This document shows, piece by piece, positions 7,962 to 17,616 of a stretch of 64,000 nucleotides of DNA (positions are counted from its first letter, which is position 1; every line of letters begins with the position of its first letter). The notes under the pieces are model-generated. The model made no database searches and was not told the DNA's origin. It saw only the letters and a program-made list of their open reading frames with translations. The translations under genes were made by a program, and so were the position numbers. The stretch comes from Clostridiales bacterium. GTDB lineage: Bacteria; Bacillota; Clostridia; Oscillospirales; Acutalibacteraceae. The stretch covers positions 1 to 64,000 of the forward strand of contig JAILOG010000016.1 of assembly GCA_024690965.1 (NCBI GenBank), read 5' to 3'.

Positions 7962-7972
7962 CGGTGAAAAAT

Positions 7973-9169
7973 ATGTATAACACGGGAACTATTACAGTCA
8001 GCGGACTAAATATGTATATAAAGGGTCTTATAGACTCGGATAATAACTTAACAAATATATTTGTTGAAGGGGAAATCTCAAACTTCACAAATCATTATAA
8101 ATCGGGGCATATGTATTTGTCGCTCAAAGATGAAAGGGCGAGCATTAAAGCCGTAATGTTTTCTTTTAACGCCAAAAGGCTCAAATTTGAGCCGTACGAC
8201 GGTATGAAGGTGATATGCCGCGGCAGAGTTGGCGTGTATGAGCCGAGCGGTCAGTATCAGCTATATATTGAGGATATGCAGCCCGATGGTGCGGGCGCTT
8301 TATATGTCGCCTTTGAACAGCTGAAAGAAAAGCTTGAAAAGCTTGGGTTATTTGACCCGTCGGTAAAAAAGCCGCTGCCGCGTTTTCCTTCTGTGATAGG
8401 TGTTATTACCTCATCTACGGGTGCGGCAATCGAGGATATAAAATCCATACTTGCAAGACGGTATCCTTTAGCGGAAGTATTGCTGTATCCCTCGCTTGTG
8501 CAGGGTGCGGAGGCTCCGAAACAGCTGATTTCGGGCATTAAGTATTTTAACGATAATAAGAACGCGGATGTCATAATAATAGGCAGAGGAGGCGGAAGCG
8601 CAGAGGATCTGTGGGCTTTCAATGATGAAGCTCTGGCAATGGAAATATATAAGTCTGAGATACCCGTCATTTCTGCGGTCGGCCACGAAACAGATTTCAC
8701 GATATGCGATTTTGTCGCCGACAGGCGCGCGCCGACTCCGTCTGCCGCTGCGGAAACGGCAGTGCCCGACAAAGCCGAACTTGCCGATATGATTCTCGGA
8801 TACCGCGACGCGATACTCAATTTGACAGAAAAGAGCATTTATGAAAAAGAGTATTCTCTTAATATATGCAAAGAACGCCTGCAAAGCCATAATACGTCAA
8901 AGATAATAGAGGGCGAAAATTTGCGGCTCGATTCTGTTGTACAGAGATTTATGTATTTATCGCAGAAAAATTTGGATATAAAGAAAAACAGGCTCGATGA
9001 TTTGACGAACAAATTAGAGGCTATGAATCCGCTTTCTGTTTTAAAGCGCGGTTACAGTGTCGCCTATAATAACGGCAAGGCAGTACGGTCCGTTAATGAC
9101 GTAAAAAGCGGAGATAATGTAAGATTATGTGTATCTGACGGCGAAATCAGCCTTACTGTAGATGAATAA
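7973..9169 (+). CDS. xseA: Exodeoxyribonuclease VII large subunit
   Basis: XseA is the catalytic subunit of exonuclease VII, which degrades single-stranded DNA from both ends. The N-terminal OB fold covers about residues 1-100 (VSGLNMYIKGLI to ARVGVYEPSGQYQL-like core). The catalytic domain has PSVIGVITSSTGAAIEDI, GRGGGSAEDLWAFNDE and SAVGHETDFTICDFVADRRAPTP-type sequence, and a C-terminal coiled coil follows. I prefer the ATG at 7973 because GGTGA lies five bases upstream. A GTG at 7964 would add three residues without an SD. It follows the Kae1-like gene by a few bases and precedes xseB. Confidence 0.96.
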   Translation: MYNTGTITVSGLNMYIKGLIDSDNNLTNIFVEGEISNFTNHYKSGHMYLSLKDERASIKAVMFSFNAKRLKFEPYDGMKVICRGRVGVYEPSGQYQLYIEDMQPDGAGALYVAFEQLKEKLEKLGLFDPSVKKPLPRFPSVIGVITSSTGAAIEDIKSILARRYPLAEVLLYPSLVQGAEAPKQLISGIKYFNDNKNADVIIIGRGGGSAEDLWAFNDEALAMEIYKSEIPVISAVGHETDFTICDFVADRRAPTPSAAAETAVPDKAELADMILGYRDAILNLTEKSIYEKEYSLNICKERLQSHNTSKIIEGENLRLDSVVQRFMYLSQKNLDIKKNRLDDLTNKLEAMNPLSVLKRGYSVAYNNGKAVRSVNDVKSGDNVRLCVSDGEISLTVDE

Positions 9170-9187
9170 CAAAGCGGGGTAAAATAA

Positions 9188-9397
9188 ATGAGTGAAAATA
9201 TTATTGAGATAAATGAAAATATCAAATATGAAGACGCACTAAAACTGCTTGAGCAAATAACAGAGAAGCTTGAGCTGGGGGATAATTCTCTTGAAGAAAG
9301 CCTAAAGCTTTTTGAGCAGGGCACAAAGCTTTGTGATATTTGCTATAAGCAGTTGGAAAACGCAAGGCAAAAAGTTACGGAAATAACCCAAAAATAA
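9188..9397 (+). CDS. xseB: Exodeoxyribonuclease VII small subunit
   Basis: This 69-residue helical protein is XseB, several copies of which bind each XseA along its coiled coil. The family signature is clear: YEDALKLLEQITEKLE, then SLEESLKLFEQG, and KLCDICYKQLENARQKV. Length and position directly after xseA agree. The SD is GGGGT at about 9176-9180. Confidence 0.95.
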   Translation: MSENIIEINENIKYEDALKLLEQITEKLELGDNSLEESLKLFEQGTKLCDICYKQLENARQKVTEITQK

Positions 9398-9414
9398 CTT
9401 ATATGAGGTTAAAT

Positions 9415-10287
9415 ATGACTAAATATACCGATAAAATAGAAAAAGCGCTCAACTCATATATTCCCGAATATGACTGTTTGGAAAAGGCAGTAGTATCTTC
9501 GATGAAATACAGCCTGCTGGCAGGGGGAAAGAGAATACGCCCCTTGCTTGCGGTGATGTTTTGTGAATTAAACGGCGGAAAAACGGAAGCCGCAGTACCT
9601 TTTGGGTGCGCTGTTGAAATGATTCATACTTATTCTCTGATACACGATGACCTGCCGTGTATGGACGATGACGATATGCGCAGAGGTAAGCCGTCAAATC
9701 ACATAGCATACGGAGAGGCGAACGCTCTGCTTGCGGGAGATGCGCTTCAAAGCCTCGCGTTTGAGATTATGACCAACGAACAAACAAGGGAGCTTTGCGG
9801 TGATACCGCCTGTGTTGAAGCCATAAATGTTTTGGCTTCAAGAATTGGCGCACACGGAATGGTGGGCGGTCAGGTGATAGACCTTGAAAACGAGAATAAG
9901 AGAGCATCTGCCGATGTTTTGAGAATAATGGATGATAAGAAAACAGGCGACCTTATTGCGGCTGCCTGTGAGCTTGGGTGCATTGCAGCTAACGCGGGCA
10001 AGAAAGAGAGAGAAACAGCTGTAAAATACGCGAAAGCACTCGGCGCGGCTTTTCAGATTCAAGATGATATACTTGATGTGACCGCGAGTCAGCAGGAACT
10101 CGGCAAACCGATAAACAGCGACAGCGATAAGAACAAATCGACCTATGTAGCCTTATACGGCATTGAAAGATGCCGTGAGATCGTAAATGAGTTGACGCAG
10201 GAAGCGGTGTCTTATATATCGGGCGACAGTGATGCCGCGGATGAACTCAGAAAACTTGCCTGTTCTTTGGCAAAGAGGAATAAATAA
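9415..10287 (+). CDS. ispA: Polyprenyl (farnesyl/geranylgeranyl) diphosphate synthase
   Basis: This enzyme condenses isopentenyl diphosphate with allylic diphosphates to make C15 or C20 prenyl diphosphates. Both Asp-rich motifs are present: the first in HDDLPCMDDDDMRRG and the second in FQIQDDILD. The substrate-binding segment GGKRIRPLL is near the N-terminus. With the ATG at 9415 the protein has 290 residues, a normal length. GAGG at 9405-9408 is well placed for this ATG; an in-frame ATG at 9403 has no SD. It lies between xseB and dxs, the usual Firmicute order, which links it to the MEP pathway. Chain length cannot be told from sequence by eye. Confidence 0.94.
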   Translation: MTKYTDKIEKALNSYIPEYDCLEKAVVSSMKYSLLAGGKRIRPLLAVMFCELNGGKTEAAVPFGCAVEMIHTYSLIHDDLPCMDDDDMRRGKPSNHIAYGEANALLAGDALQSLAFEIMTNEQTRELCGDTACVEAINVLASRIGAHGMVGGQVIDLENENKRASADVLRIMDDKKTGDLIAAACELGCIAANAGKKERETAVKYAKALGAAFQIQDDILDVTASQQELGKPINSDSDKNKSTYVALYGIERCREIVNELTQEAVSYISGDSDAADELRKLACSLAKRNK

Positions 10288-10340
10288 TTACTGATCATAC
10301 TTCATCAGCTTGATGATGGAGAAATAACGGGATAACAGCA

Positions 10341-12194
10341 ATGGAAAATAAGTATCTGAAAAGAATTAATAAGCCGTCGGACTTAAAGCTTTTAAGTGTG
10401 AACCAGCTTTATGAGTTGTGCGGCGAAATAAGAGAAAAACTGATACAAACTGTTTCCGAAAACGGAGGACATTTGTCTCCTAATTTGGGCGCGGTAGAGC
10501 TTACCGTTGCCTTAGAGAGGTCTTTTTGCGGAAAATATGACGATATAGTGTGGGACGTAGGACATCAGTGTTATACACATAAGCTTTTAACGGGAAGGCA
10601 GGACGTTTTCGATACAATCAGAAAAGAAGGCGGAATATCCGGTTTCCCTAAAAGAGAGGAAAGCAAATACGACGCGTTTAACGTAGGCCACAGCAGTACG
10701 TCTGTGTCTGCGGCTTACGGAATAGCGAGAGCAAAAGAGCTTGAAAACAAACGCGGATTCACCGTTGCGGTAATAGGAGACGGCGCGCTTACGGGCGGTC
10801 TTGCTTTTGAAGGACTTAACAACGCGGGCAGAAGCAAAAAGAATATAATAGTTGTGTTAAACGACAACGAGATGTCCATATCCAAAAACGTTGGCGGTAT
10901 AGCAAAGTATCTTACAAATCTGCGTATAAATACGGGATATTTACGATTAAAACGCTACACGGAAAAAGTTTTGATACGCATACCCGTTGTGGGCAAGCCG
11001 ATAAGACAGGCTCTTTTAAAATCTAAAAGCAGGGTAAGAGAAAAGCTTTATAAAAACACGATTTTCGATGATCTCGGATTTATTTATTACGGACCCGTAG
11101 ACGGTCACAACATACAAAAAATGCTTAACGCTTTTAAAGCCGCAAAACGTGTTGACGAGCCTGTTCTTGTCCACGTGCGCACTACAAAGGGAAAGGGGTA
11201 TACCCCCGCGGAAAACGATCCCGGAAGCTTTCACGGAATATCAAAATTTGACGTTGACACCGGCGAACCTTTGAGCGCTTCCAAAGGATACTCTGCCGTT
11301 TTCGGTGAGTATATGTGCGGCCTCGCAAAGAGTGACAACCGTATTTGCGCTATTACGGCGGCAATGACTTCGGGTACGGGATTAAAAGAGTTTTCGCAGC
11401 TTTATAAAAACAGGTTTTTTGATGTTGGTATTGCGGAGGAGCACGCTGTAACATTTGCCGCGGGGCTTGCAAGCAAGGGAATTTTGCCTGTGTTTTCCGT
11501 TTACTCTACATTTTTGCAGCGCTCATACGACCAGATACTCCACGACGCCGCAGCGCAGAATCTGCATATAATTCTTGCAATAGACAGAGCAGGAATAGTG
11601 GGCGAAGACGGAGAAACACACCAAGGTGTATTTGATACGGCTTTTTTAAACAGCATACCAAACGTTACAGTATTTGCGCCATCGTGCTTTGAAGAGTTAA
11701 GGCTTTATTTGCATAAAGCCGTTTATGATACCCATAATGTCGCCTGTGTGCGCTATCCAAGGGGCTGTGAGGGGTATTTGCCTAAAGATTATTCTCCCTG
11801 TGATGACGACTATGTTGTCTATGGCAGCGGCGAAAACGTTATCATAACTTACGGAAGGCTGTTTTCAAACGCCTGCAAAGCTTTGGAAAAACTTGTTTTG
11901 GATGGAAAAAGCGTTACTATAATAAAGCTTAATAAAATTAAGCCTATAAATAAAGAAGCCGTAAAGCTTTGTTTGAAATACGATAAACTTTTCTTTTACG
12001 AAGAAGGCGTAATGTGCGGCGGCGTAGGAGAGAGAATGTTTTTGGAGCTTAATACCTTAGGCTTTAAGGGCGACTTTTATCTGAAAGCCATAAAAGATGA
12101 ATTTGTAAAACATGCATCGGTAGAAAAAACACTCCAAAATTTAGGGCTCGACAGTGAGAGTATGTATAACGATATTATAAAATACGGAGTATAG
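10341..12194 (+). CDS. dxs: 1-deoxy-D-xylulose-5-phosphate synthase
   Basis: Dxs is the thiamine-diphosphate enzyme that joins pyruvate and glyceraldehyde-3-phosphate in the first step of the MEP isoprenoid pathway. The protein has 617 residues, the usual size. Motifs include GHQCYTHKLLTGR, the ThDP signature starting GDGALTGG and ending in LNDNEMSI, DGHNIQ, the transketolase pyrimidine domain with FFDVGIAEEHAVTFAAG, and the DRAGIVGEDGETHQG segment. The C-terminal transketolase domain closes the chain. A short hairpin (TCATCA-GCT-TGATGA) lies in the 53-base gap after ispA. tlyA starts one base after the stop codon. Confidence 0.97.
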   Translation: MENKYLKRINKPSDLKLLSVNQLYELCGEIREKLIQTVSENGGHLSPNLGAVELTVALERSFCGKYDDIVWDVGHQCYTHKLLTGRQDVFDTIRKEGGISGFPKREESKYDAFNVGHSSTSVSAAYGIARAKELENKRGFTVAVIGDGALTGGLAFEGLNNAGRSKKNIIVVLNDNEMSISKNVGGIAKYLTNLRINTGYLRLKRYTEKVLIRIPVVGKPIRQALLKSKSRVREKLYKNTIFDDLGFIYYGPVDGHNIQKMLNAFKAAKRVDEPVLVHVRTTKGKGYTPAENDPGSFHGISKFDVDTGEPLSASKGYSAVFGEYMCGLAKSDNRICAITAAMTSGTGLKEFSQLYKNRFFDVGIAEEHAVTFAAGLASKGILPVFSVYSTFLQRSYDQILHDAAAQNLHIILAIDRAGIVGEDGETHQGVFDTAFLNSIPNVTVFAPSCFEELRLYLHKAVYDTHNVACVRYPRGCEGYLPKDYSPCDDDYVVYGSGENVIITYGRLFSNACKALEKLVLDGKSVTIIKLNKIKPINKEAVKLCLKYDKLFFYEEGVMCGGVGERMFLELNTLGFKGDFYLKAIKDEFVKHASVEKTLQNLGLDSESMYNDIIKYGV

Positions 12195-12195
12195 G

Positions 12196-13014
12196 ATGTC
12201 TGAAAAAAAAGAAAAGAAACGCCTTGATGTGCTTGTATATGAGCAGGGCTTTGCCCAAAGCAGAGAAAAGGCTAAAAACATTATAATGGCAGGGCTTGTT
12301 TATGTTGATAATCAAAAAGCAGATAAGCCCGGTACGGAATACCCTGCGGATGTAAAAATAGAATACCGCGGAGAAAAACAAAAATATGTAAGCCGCGGCG
12401 GATATAAGCTTGAAAAAGCGATACAAAAATACGGTTTAAGGCTAAATGAGCTCGTATGTATGGATATAGGGGCGTCTACCGGCGGTTTTACCGATTGTAT
12501 GCTGCAAAACGGCGCAGCAAAAGTATACAGTGTAGACGTAGGCTACGGTCAGCTTGCGTGGAAACTGAGATGCGATCCCAGAGTCAAAAATATGGAGCGC
12601 ACAAACATACGTTATGTAACACTTGAGCAAATAGGCGATAAAATTGACTTTTTCAGCATAGATGTCGCGTTTATATCACTTAAGCTTGTTTTAAACACCG
12701 TAAAACTGCTCGCAAATGATAACGCGAGAGGCGTTTTTCTGATAAAGCCCCAGTTTGAGGCAGGCAAAGAAAACGTAGGCAAAAAGGGGGTAGTCCGCGA
12801 CAAAGCAGTGCATATACAAGTAGTGGAAGAAATAACTAATTTCTGCCTTGATAACGGATTTTCCGTTTTGGGGCTTGACTATTCACCGATAAAAGGTCCC
12901 GAGGGAAATATAGAATACTTGATATACGTAAGATATGATAACAAATCAGAGATTCTGTGCGATGTTACACCTAAAGACATAGTTGAACAATCGCATTCGG
13001 CGCTTGATAAATGA
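12196..13014 (+). CDS. tlyA: TlyA-family rRNA (cytidine-2'-O)-methyltransferase
   Basis: TlyA proteins methylate 2'-OH groups of rRNA cytidines; homologues are also called hemolysins for historical reasons. The N-terminal S4 RNA-binding domain spans about residues 8-68 (RLDVLVYEQGFAQSREKAKN). The RrmJ/FtsJ-like domain follows, with the SAM loop MDIGASTGGFTDCMLQNGA and FDVAFISL-like core. Total length is 272 residues. It is one base from dxs and ten bases from nadK, in the conserved operon order. Confidence 0.94.
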   Translation: MSEKKEKKRLDVLVYEQGFAQSREKAKNIIMAGLVYVDNQKADKPGTEYPADVKIEYRGEKQKYVSRGGYKLEKAIQKYGLRLNELVCMDIGASTGGFTDCMLQNGAAKVYSVDVGYGQLAWKLRCDPRVKNMERTNIRYVTLEQIGDKIDFFSIDVAFISLKLVLNTVKLLANDNARGVFLIKPQFEAGKENVGKKGVVRDKAVHIQVVEEITNFCLDNGFSVLGLDYSPIKGPEGNIEYLIYVRYDNKSEILCDVTPKDIVEQSHSALDK

Positions 13015-13023
13015 GGAAATCAT

Positions 13024-13875
13024 ATGAAATTTGCAATAATACCCAATCTTAACAAAAAAGACGCAATAGATTATTCTGCCGTTTGCGCAAGGATTCTTTC
13101 GGAACGCGGAGCTGAAATAAGCTTTTTGTCATCGTGCGAAGAATATGTGTACAGTGTAGATTATACTTATAAAGATAATATTTCCTCTCTCATAAAAGAG
13201 AGCGATATTGTAATTGCTTTGGGCGGAGACGGAACTCTTATTAAAATAGCCAGAGTTTGCGCAAAATTCAATAAGCCTGTTTTGGGTATAAACTTTGGGA
13301 ATTTGGGATTCGTAACGGGTATGGAGCCCACTCAGAGCGAGATGCTTAATAAACTTGTAACGGGAGAATACACAACAGACAGGCGCAGTTTGCTTGCGCT
13401 TGAGCTTGATATAAACGGAAAAACAGAAACATATAACGCCGTAAACGATATCGTTGTGTCACGAGGCTCTTGCTCAAGAATAATAAGGCTTAATGTTTTG
13501 CTTGACGGCAAAAAGATAAATTCTTACAGCGCGGACGGCGTGATTTTCTGCACGCCGACAGGCTCTACCGCGTATTCATTGTCAGCGGGAGGCCCTGTAA
13601 TAGACCCCAAGATAAATTGTATATGTATGACGCCCATATGTCCACATTCGCTGTTTTCGAGACCTGTTATTTTCGGCAGTGACAGCATTTTGAACGTCGA
13701 GTATGAAAATCAAAACGACAGCGATATATATATCACCATAGACGGTCAGGAAAATATATGCTTACAAAATGTAAATAGAATAACAGTTAAAACATCAGAT
13801 GATTATGTTGATCTTATCAAGCTTGGCAACAAGGATTTTTATGCAACGCTCAACGATAAGCTGTGGAAGAGGTAA
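13024..13875 (+). CDS. nadK: NAD kinase
   Basis: NadK phosphorylates NAD to NADP. The GGDGT motif is in ALGGDGTLIKIAR. NFGNLGFVTGME and the second conserved segment CTPTGSTAYSLSAGGPVI are also present, and the C-terminal DGQE motif is there. The length of 283 residues is normal. It sits between tlyA and recN. In many Firmicutes argR lies between nadK and recN, but here recN starts six bases after nadK and there is no room for argR. Confidence 0.96.
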   Translation: MKFAIIPNLNKKDAIDYSAVCARILSERGAEISFLSSCEEYVYSVDYTYKDNISSLIKESDIVIALGGDGTLIKIARVCAKFNKPVLGINFGNLGFVTGMEPTQSEMLNKLVTGEYTTDRRSLLALELDINGKTETYNAVNDIVVSRGSCSRIIRLNVLLDGKKINSYSADGVIFCTPTGSTAYSLSAGGPVIDPKINCICMTPICPHSLFSRPVIFGSDSILNVEYENQNDSDIYITIDGQENICLQNVNRITVKTSDDYVDLIKLGNKDFYATLNDKLWKR

Positions 13876-13881
13876 AGACTT

Positions 13882-15561
13882 ATGCTTTGCGAAATATACA
13901 TTGAAAATATTGCCGTAATTGAAAAAGTAAGCGTGAGCTTTACAAACGGGTTTAATGTGTTCACAGGCGAAACAGGCGCGGGAAAATCTATAATAATTGA
14001 CGCCATAAACGCGGTTTTGGGACAGCGCACCTCTAAAGAGCTTATAAGAACCGGAGAAGAAAGAGCAATAGTAAGCGCGGTGTTCGGTGAGCTAAACGGC
14101 GAAAATGTAAAGGCCCTTGAAAATCTGGGCTTTTATCCCGATGAAGACGGAGCGGTGATTCTTTATCGAGAGATGCTCGCAAACGGAAAAAATATATGCA
14201 GAATAAACGGTATGCCCGCAAATGTAAGTATGCTGAGAGAAGCTTCAAAATCGCTTGTTACAATACACGGTCAGCACGAAAGCTATGAGCTTTTAACCCC
14301 CGAGCTTCATATGAGATATCTTGATTATTACGGAAAGCTTAATGAGCTTGTTGATAAATACGAGCTTGAATACAATAAATACAGAGAATTGAAGAATAAG
14401 CTTGACTCACAAAACGACAACGAGAGTGAGCGTCTCAGAAAAATTGATATGCTCAAATATCAGATAGAAGAAATAGAAGAAGCCTGCTTGGAAGAAGGCG
14501 AAGATGAACAGCTTGCCCAACGTAAAAAGGCATTGCTCAGCAGTGAGAAGATTCGCAGATGTATGGCAAATGCCGAAAACCTTTTAAACGGTGACGAGGA
14601 CACAAACGGCGCCGTGAGCATTATAAAAGAAGCTTGCGATGAATTAAGTGACGCTGCGCAGTATTTAGACGATTTGGAAGAGCTTGCGCAAAGGCTTAGT
14701 GAAGTATATTATGAGCTTGACGATATTTCAAATGAAATTATGAGAAACGATGACCTCTCCGACAATGTTGAACAGGAATTGGAAGAAACTGAGGAAAGAC
14801 TGGAGCTGATTTACCGTCTTGAGCGCAAATACGGTTCAACCATAGGCGAAGTTCTGGCAACTCTTGAAGATGCGAAAAAAGAGCTGGAATATTTAGAGAG
14901 TTACGAATATAATATGGAGCAATTAACCCTTGCGCTTGAGAAACAAAACGCCCTTTGTATTGAGCTTGCCGATGAATTATCGGAGAAAAGAAAGCAATTT
15001 GCCGAGATATTCTCTCAAAATGTAAGGCAACAGCTTGAGTTTCTTAATATGCCGAATGTAAAATTGTCTTTTGAATTTGAAAAAGTGCCTCTTTACAGCG
15101 GCGGACGCGATAAAGCGGAAATGCTCATTTCCGCAAACGCAGGTGAAGAACCGCGCCCAATATCTAAAATCGCCTCAGGCGGAGAATTGTCAAGAATAAT
15201 GCTTGCCGTTAAAAATGTGCTTGCGGACGGTGACTTTACCGAAGCGCTCATATTTGATGAAATAGATACGGGCATAAGCGGAAACGCGGCTTATAAGGTA
15301 GGCTTAAAGCTTAAAGAAATATCAAAGACAAAGCAGGTTATTTGCATTACGCATCAAACACAGCTTGCCTGCCTTGCCGACACCCATTTTCTTATAAGCA
15401 AAGACGTTAAAAACGGCAGAAGCTATACAAGTGTAGAAGCATTGGACTATGACGCGCGTGTAAACGAGCTTGCAAGGATAATGAGCGGCGACGACGTATC
15501 TGAGCTTACCTTAGAGCACGCAAGAGAAATGCTCGATAAGCAAAATGATAGTTTTGCTTAA
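13882..15561 (+). CDS. recN: DNA repair protein RecN
   Basis: RecN is an SMC-like ATPase that acts early in double-strand-break repair. The Walker A motif is GETGAGKSIIIDA at residues ~33-45. Two coiled-coil arms flank the centre. The ABC signature is SGGELSRIMLAVK and Walker B is ALIFDEIDTGISG, followed by ITHQTQLA. The 559-residue length matches the family. It is translated from an ATG with AGAGG upstream, six bases after nadK. Confidence 0.97.
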   Translation: MLCEIYIENIAVIEKVSVSFTNGFNVFTGETGAGKSIIIDAINAVLGQRTSKELIRTGEERAIVSAVFGELNGENVKALENLGFYPDEDGAVILYREMLANGKNICRINGMPANVSMLREASKSLVTIHGQHESYELLTPELHMRYLDYYGKLNELVDKYELEYNKYRELKNKLDSQNDNESERLRKIDMLKYQIEEIEEACLEEGEDEQLAQRKKALLSSEKIRRCMANAENLLNGDEDTNGAVSIIKEACDELSDAAQYLDDLEELAQRLSEVYYELDDISNEIMRNDDLSDNVEQELEETEERLELIYRLERKYGSTIGEVLATLEDAKKELEYLESYEYNMEQLTLALEKQNALCIELADELSEKRKQFAEIFSQNVRQQLEFLNMPNVKLSFEFEKVPLYSGGRDKAEMLISANAGEEPRPISKIASGGELSRIMLAVKNVLADGDFTEALIFDEIDTGISGNAAYKVGLKLKEISKTKQVICITHQTQLACLADTHFLISKDVKNGRSYTSVEALDYDARVNELARIMSGDDVSELTLEHAREMLDKQNDSFA

Positions 15562-15588
15562 ATATCCCATAACGGACGGTGATTTTAA

Positions 15589-16470
15589 ATATTCGGTTAT
15601 GTAAAACCCTATAAGCCAATGATGCTTATTAAAGATTACGAAACTTATAAAAGTGTTTACTGTTCGCTTTGCGGGGCGCTGCATAAGCAATACGGTATTT
15701 TCGCGAAAAATATATTGAGCTACGATATTACCTTTTTCTGCATAATGGCGGCAGGACTTAACGGTGCAAAGCCGTGCGTAAAAAAGGGAAGATGTATGTT
15801 TAATCCTTTTAAAAAATGCTTTTATTGCACAAAGCAGGATAAGTATCTTGAAATGGGAGCGGCTTTTTCGGTAATTTCATTCTATTATAAATTAACGGAT
15901 AATATAAAAGACGACGGAGTATTTTCTAAGCTGGGTTGTTATATGCTGTTGCCGTTCGCGAAGCGCTACAGAAAAAAAGCTTTGAAAAAATACCCGCACT
16001 TTGATATAATTTTAGGCGATATACTTGCCTTGCAGGCAGAGTGTGAGGATAAAGAATTTGTATCACTTGACAGGTGCGCCCACCCCTCTGCAGTAATGCT
16101 CAAAAGGCTTATGATGACGCTTGCAGAGAATGAACAGAACAAATGCGAATACGGCGAATTTGGTTATTATTTAGGACGGTGGGTCTATCTGATAGACGCA
16201 ATTGATGATATTAAAAAAGATTTGAAAAAAAACAGGTTTAATCCGTTTATAAAGATGTTTGATATAACGCGGGATAATATATCCGATGATGTAAAACAGC
16301 AATGCAACGAAATTGTTAATATGACGTCTGCGAGACTTGTGTCTGCGTATAAAAAGCTCGAGATCAAAACTTATAAGGAAATATGTGATAATATCATAAA
16401 TATAGGAATAGGGCAGATGCAAAAAAACGTAATATTTATGAACAACAGAGAGGAAATATTTGATGAATGA
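15589..16470 (+). CDS. DUF5685 family protein, apparently starting at ATA
   Basis: This protein of about 293 residues belongs to DUF5685, a clostridial family of unknown function. Family members begin with MFGY followed by a V/I-rich short stretch and end their first domain in YCSLCGAL-like cysteines. Here the reading frame upstream of the first ATG (15619) reads FGYVKPYKP and is preceded by ATA at 15589, with an in-frame stop just before it. GGTGA at 15578-15582 is six bases before the ATA. The conserved start therefore seems to be ATA; with ATG 15619 the conserved FGYV would be lost. Several Cys (YCSLC, CMF, CFYC) suggest metal binding. It overlaps the J-domain gene, its usual neighbour. 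Confidence 0.8.
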   Translation: MFGYVKPYKPMMLIKDYETYKSVYCSLCGALHKQYGIFAKNILSYDITFFCIMAAGLNGAKPCVKKGRCMFNPFKKCFYCTKQDKYLEMGAAFSVISFYYKLTDNIKDDGVFSKLGCYMLLPFAKRYRKKALKKYPHFDIILGDILALQAECEDKEFVSLDRCAHPSAVMLKRLMMTLAENEQNKCEYGEFGYYLGRWVYLIDAIDDIKKDLKKNRFNPFIKMFDITRDNISDDVKQQCNEIVNMTSARLVSAYKKLEIKTYKEICDNIINIGIGQMQKNVIFMNNREEIFDE

Positions 16471-17053
16471 CCCTTATATAACGCTTGGTGTAACAAGCCG
16501 TGCTACTCTTGACGAGATAAAAGCGGCTTACAGAGAGCTTGCAAAAAAATACCATCCAGACAATTATGCGGATAATCCCGATATGCAGGCTTTCGCAACC
16601 GAAAAAATGAAAGAAATAAATGAGGCTTATGACGAAATATTGAGGATACGCAGAAGCGGCGGAACGGAATATACAGATTATGCCTCAATAAGACAGATGA
16701 TAAGAAACGGCAGGCTTTTTGACGCCGACAACGCCCTTAATAATGTCGGTTCCGCCTCAAGAGGCGCAGAGTGGCACTTCTTAAAGGGTACGGTTTATCT
16801 TAATAACGGCTGGGTAAACGATGCTGAAAGAGAATTTGAGTTTGCCGTGAGATTAGAGCCTTCAAACGGCGAATATACAGCGGCTTTGAACAGCATTAAA
16901 AATACACGCGGCGGACAATTCGGCGGATATAACACATCCGCACCCAATTACGGCAGCGGCAGCGGTTGCAGCGGCTGTGATGTGTGCACGGGGCTTATGT
17001 GTGCCGACTGCTGTTGTGAGTGTATGGGCGGCGACCTTATCAGGTGCTGCTGA
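16463..17053 (+). CDS. J-domain protein with cysteine-rich C-terminus
   Basis: This 196-residue protein starts with a J domain (residues ~3-60) containing the HPD motif ([12 protein letters not shown]) that stimulates Hsp70 ATPase. The middle has TPR-like helical segments ([25 protein letters not shown]-type pattern). The C-terminus is Gly/Cys rich ([20 protein letters not shown]), which suggests metal binding or a disulfide knot. The ATG at 16463 has AGGA eight bases upstream and lies inside the end of the DUF5685 gene. The pair is commonly neighbouring in Clostridia, so a joint role is likely, but it is unknown. Confidence 0.85.
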   Translation: MNDPYITLGVTSRATLDEIKAAYRELAKKYHPDNYADNPDMQAFATEKMKEINEAYDEILRIRRSGGTEYTDYASIRQMIRNGRLFDADNALNNVGSASRGAEWHFLKGTVYLNNGWVNDAEREFEFAVRLEPSNGEYTAALNSIKNTRGGQFGGYNTSAPNYGSGSGCSGCDVCTGLMCADCCCECMGGDLIRCC

Positions 17054-17071
17054 TAAAGGGCTTGTGATATT

Positions 17072-17602
17072 ATGAACAGAACTGTAAAAATTGCTTTAAG
17101 CGGCATTATATGCGCATTAACGGTTGCTGTAATTATGCTCTCGGGTGTTATTACCGTAGGAACATTCGCGTTGCCTGCGTTGGCGGGGTTGCCTCTGATT
17201 ATTGTTGTTAACGAATGTGGAATTAAACACTCCGTGGCTTCTTATTTTATCTCTGCGTTGTTTGCGTTTTTATTCGCGCCGGATAAAGAGACCGCGCTTT
17301 ATTACGTTATGTTTTTCGGGTATTATCCCATTGTTAAGTGCCTTGCGGAAAGAATTAAGAACAGGCTTGCCCATTGGGCAATAAAATTCGCTGTTTTTAA
17401 CGCGGCGATGATATCCGCGTTTTTTATATCTTTGTTTGTTTTATCCGTGCCCAAAGACAGCTTTACTGTATTCGGATACTATGTTCCTTATTTGTTTTTG
17501 ATAGTCGGCAATTTTGTATTTTTTCTGTATGACTTTGCGCTGTCATCAATGATAGTTATGTATGTTCGCAAATGGCGAAAAAGAATTATAAAAAAATGGT
17601 AA
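17072..17602 (+). CDS. Integral membrane protein, ECF S-component-like
   Basis: This 176-residue protein has five or six hydrophobic segments and a basic C-terminus (RKWRKRIIKKW). The N-terminal pattern (ALSGIICALTVAVIML) and the small-residue-rich helices resemble substrate-binding S components of ECF vitamin transporters, but no ligand motif is identified. It follows the J-domain gene by 18 bases and ends just before the next gene. Assignment to a transporter is tentative; a conserved membrane protein is certain. Confidence 0.6.
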   Translation: MNRTVKIALSGIICALTVAVIMLSGVITVGTFALPALAGLPLIIVVNECGIKHSVASYFISALFAFLFAPDKETALYYVMFFGYYPIVKCLAERIKNRLAHWAIKFAVFNAAMISAFFISLFVLSVPKDSFTVFGYYVPYLFLIVGNFVFFLYDFALSSMIVMYVRKWRKRIIKKW

Positions 17603-17616
17603 ATTCGGTGATCACT

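Noticed and set aside
8257-8838. Minus-strand open frame of 193 codons opposite xseA
   Set aside because: Overlaps the conserved xseA catalytic domain, no SD, low-complexity Ser/Ala translation.
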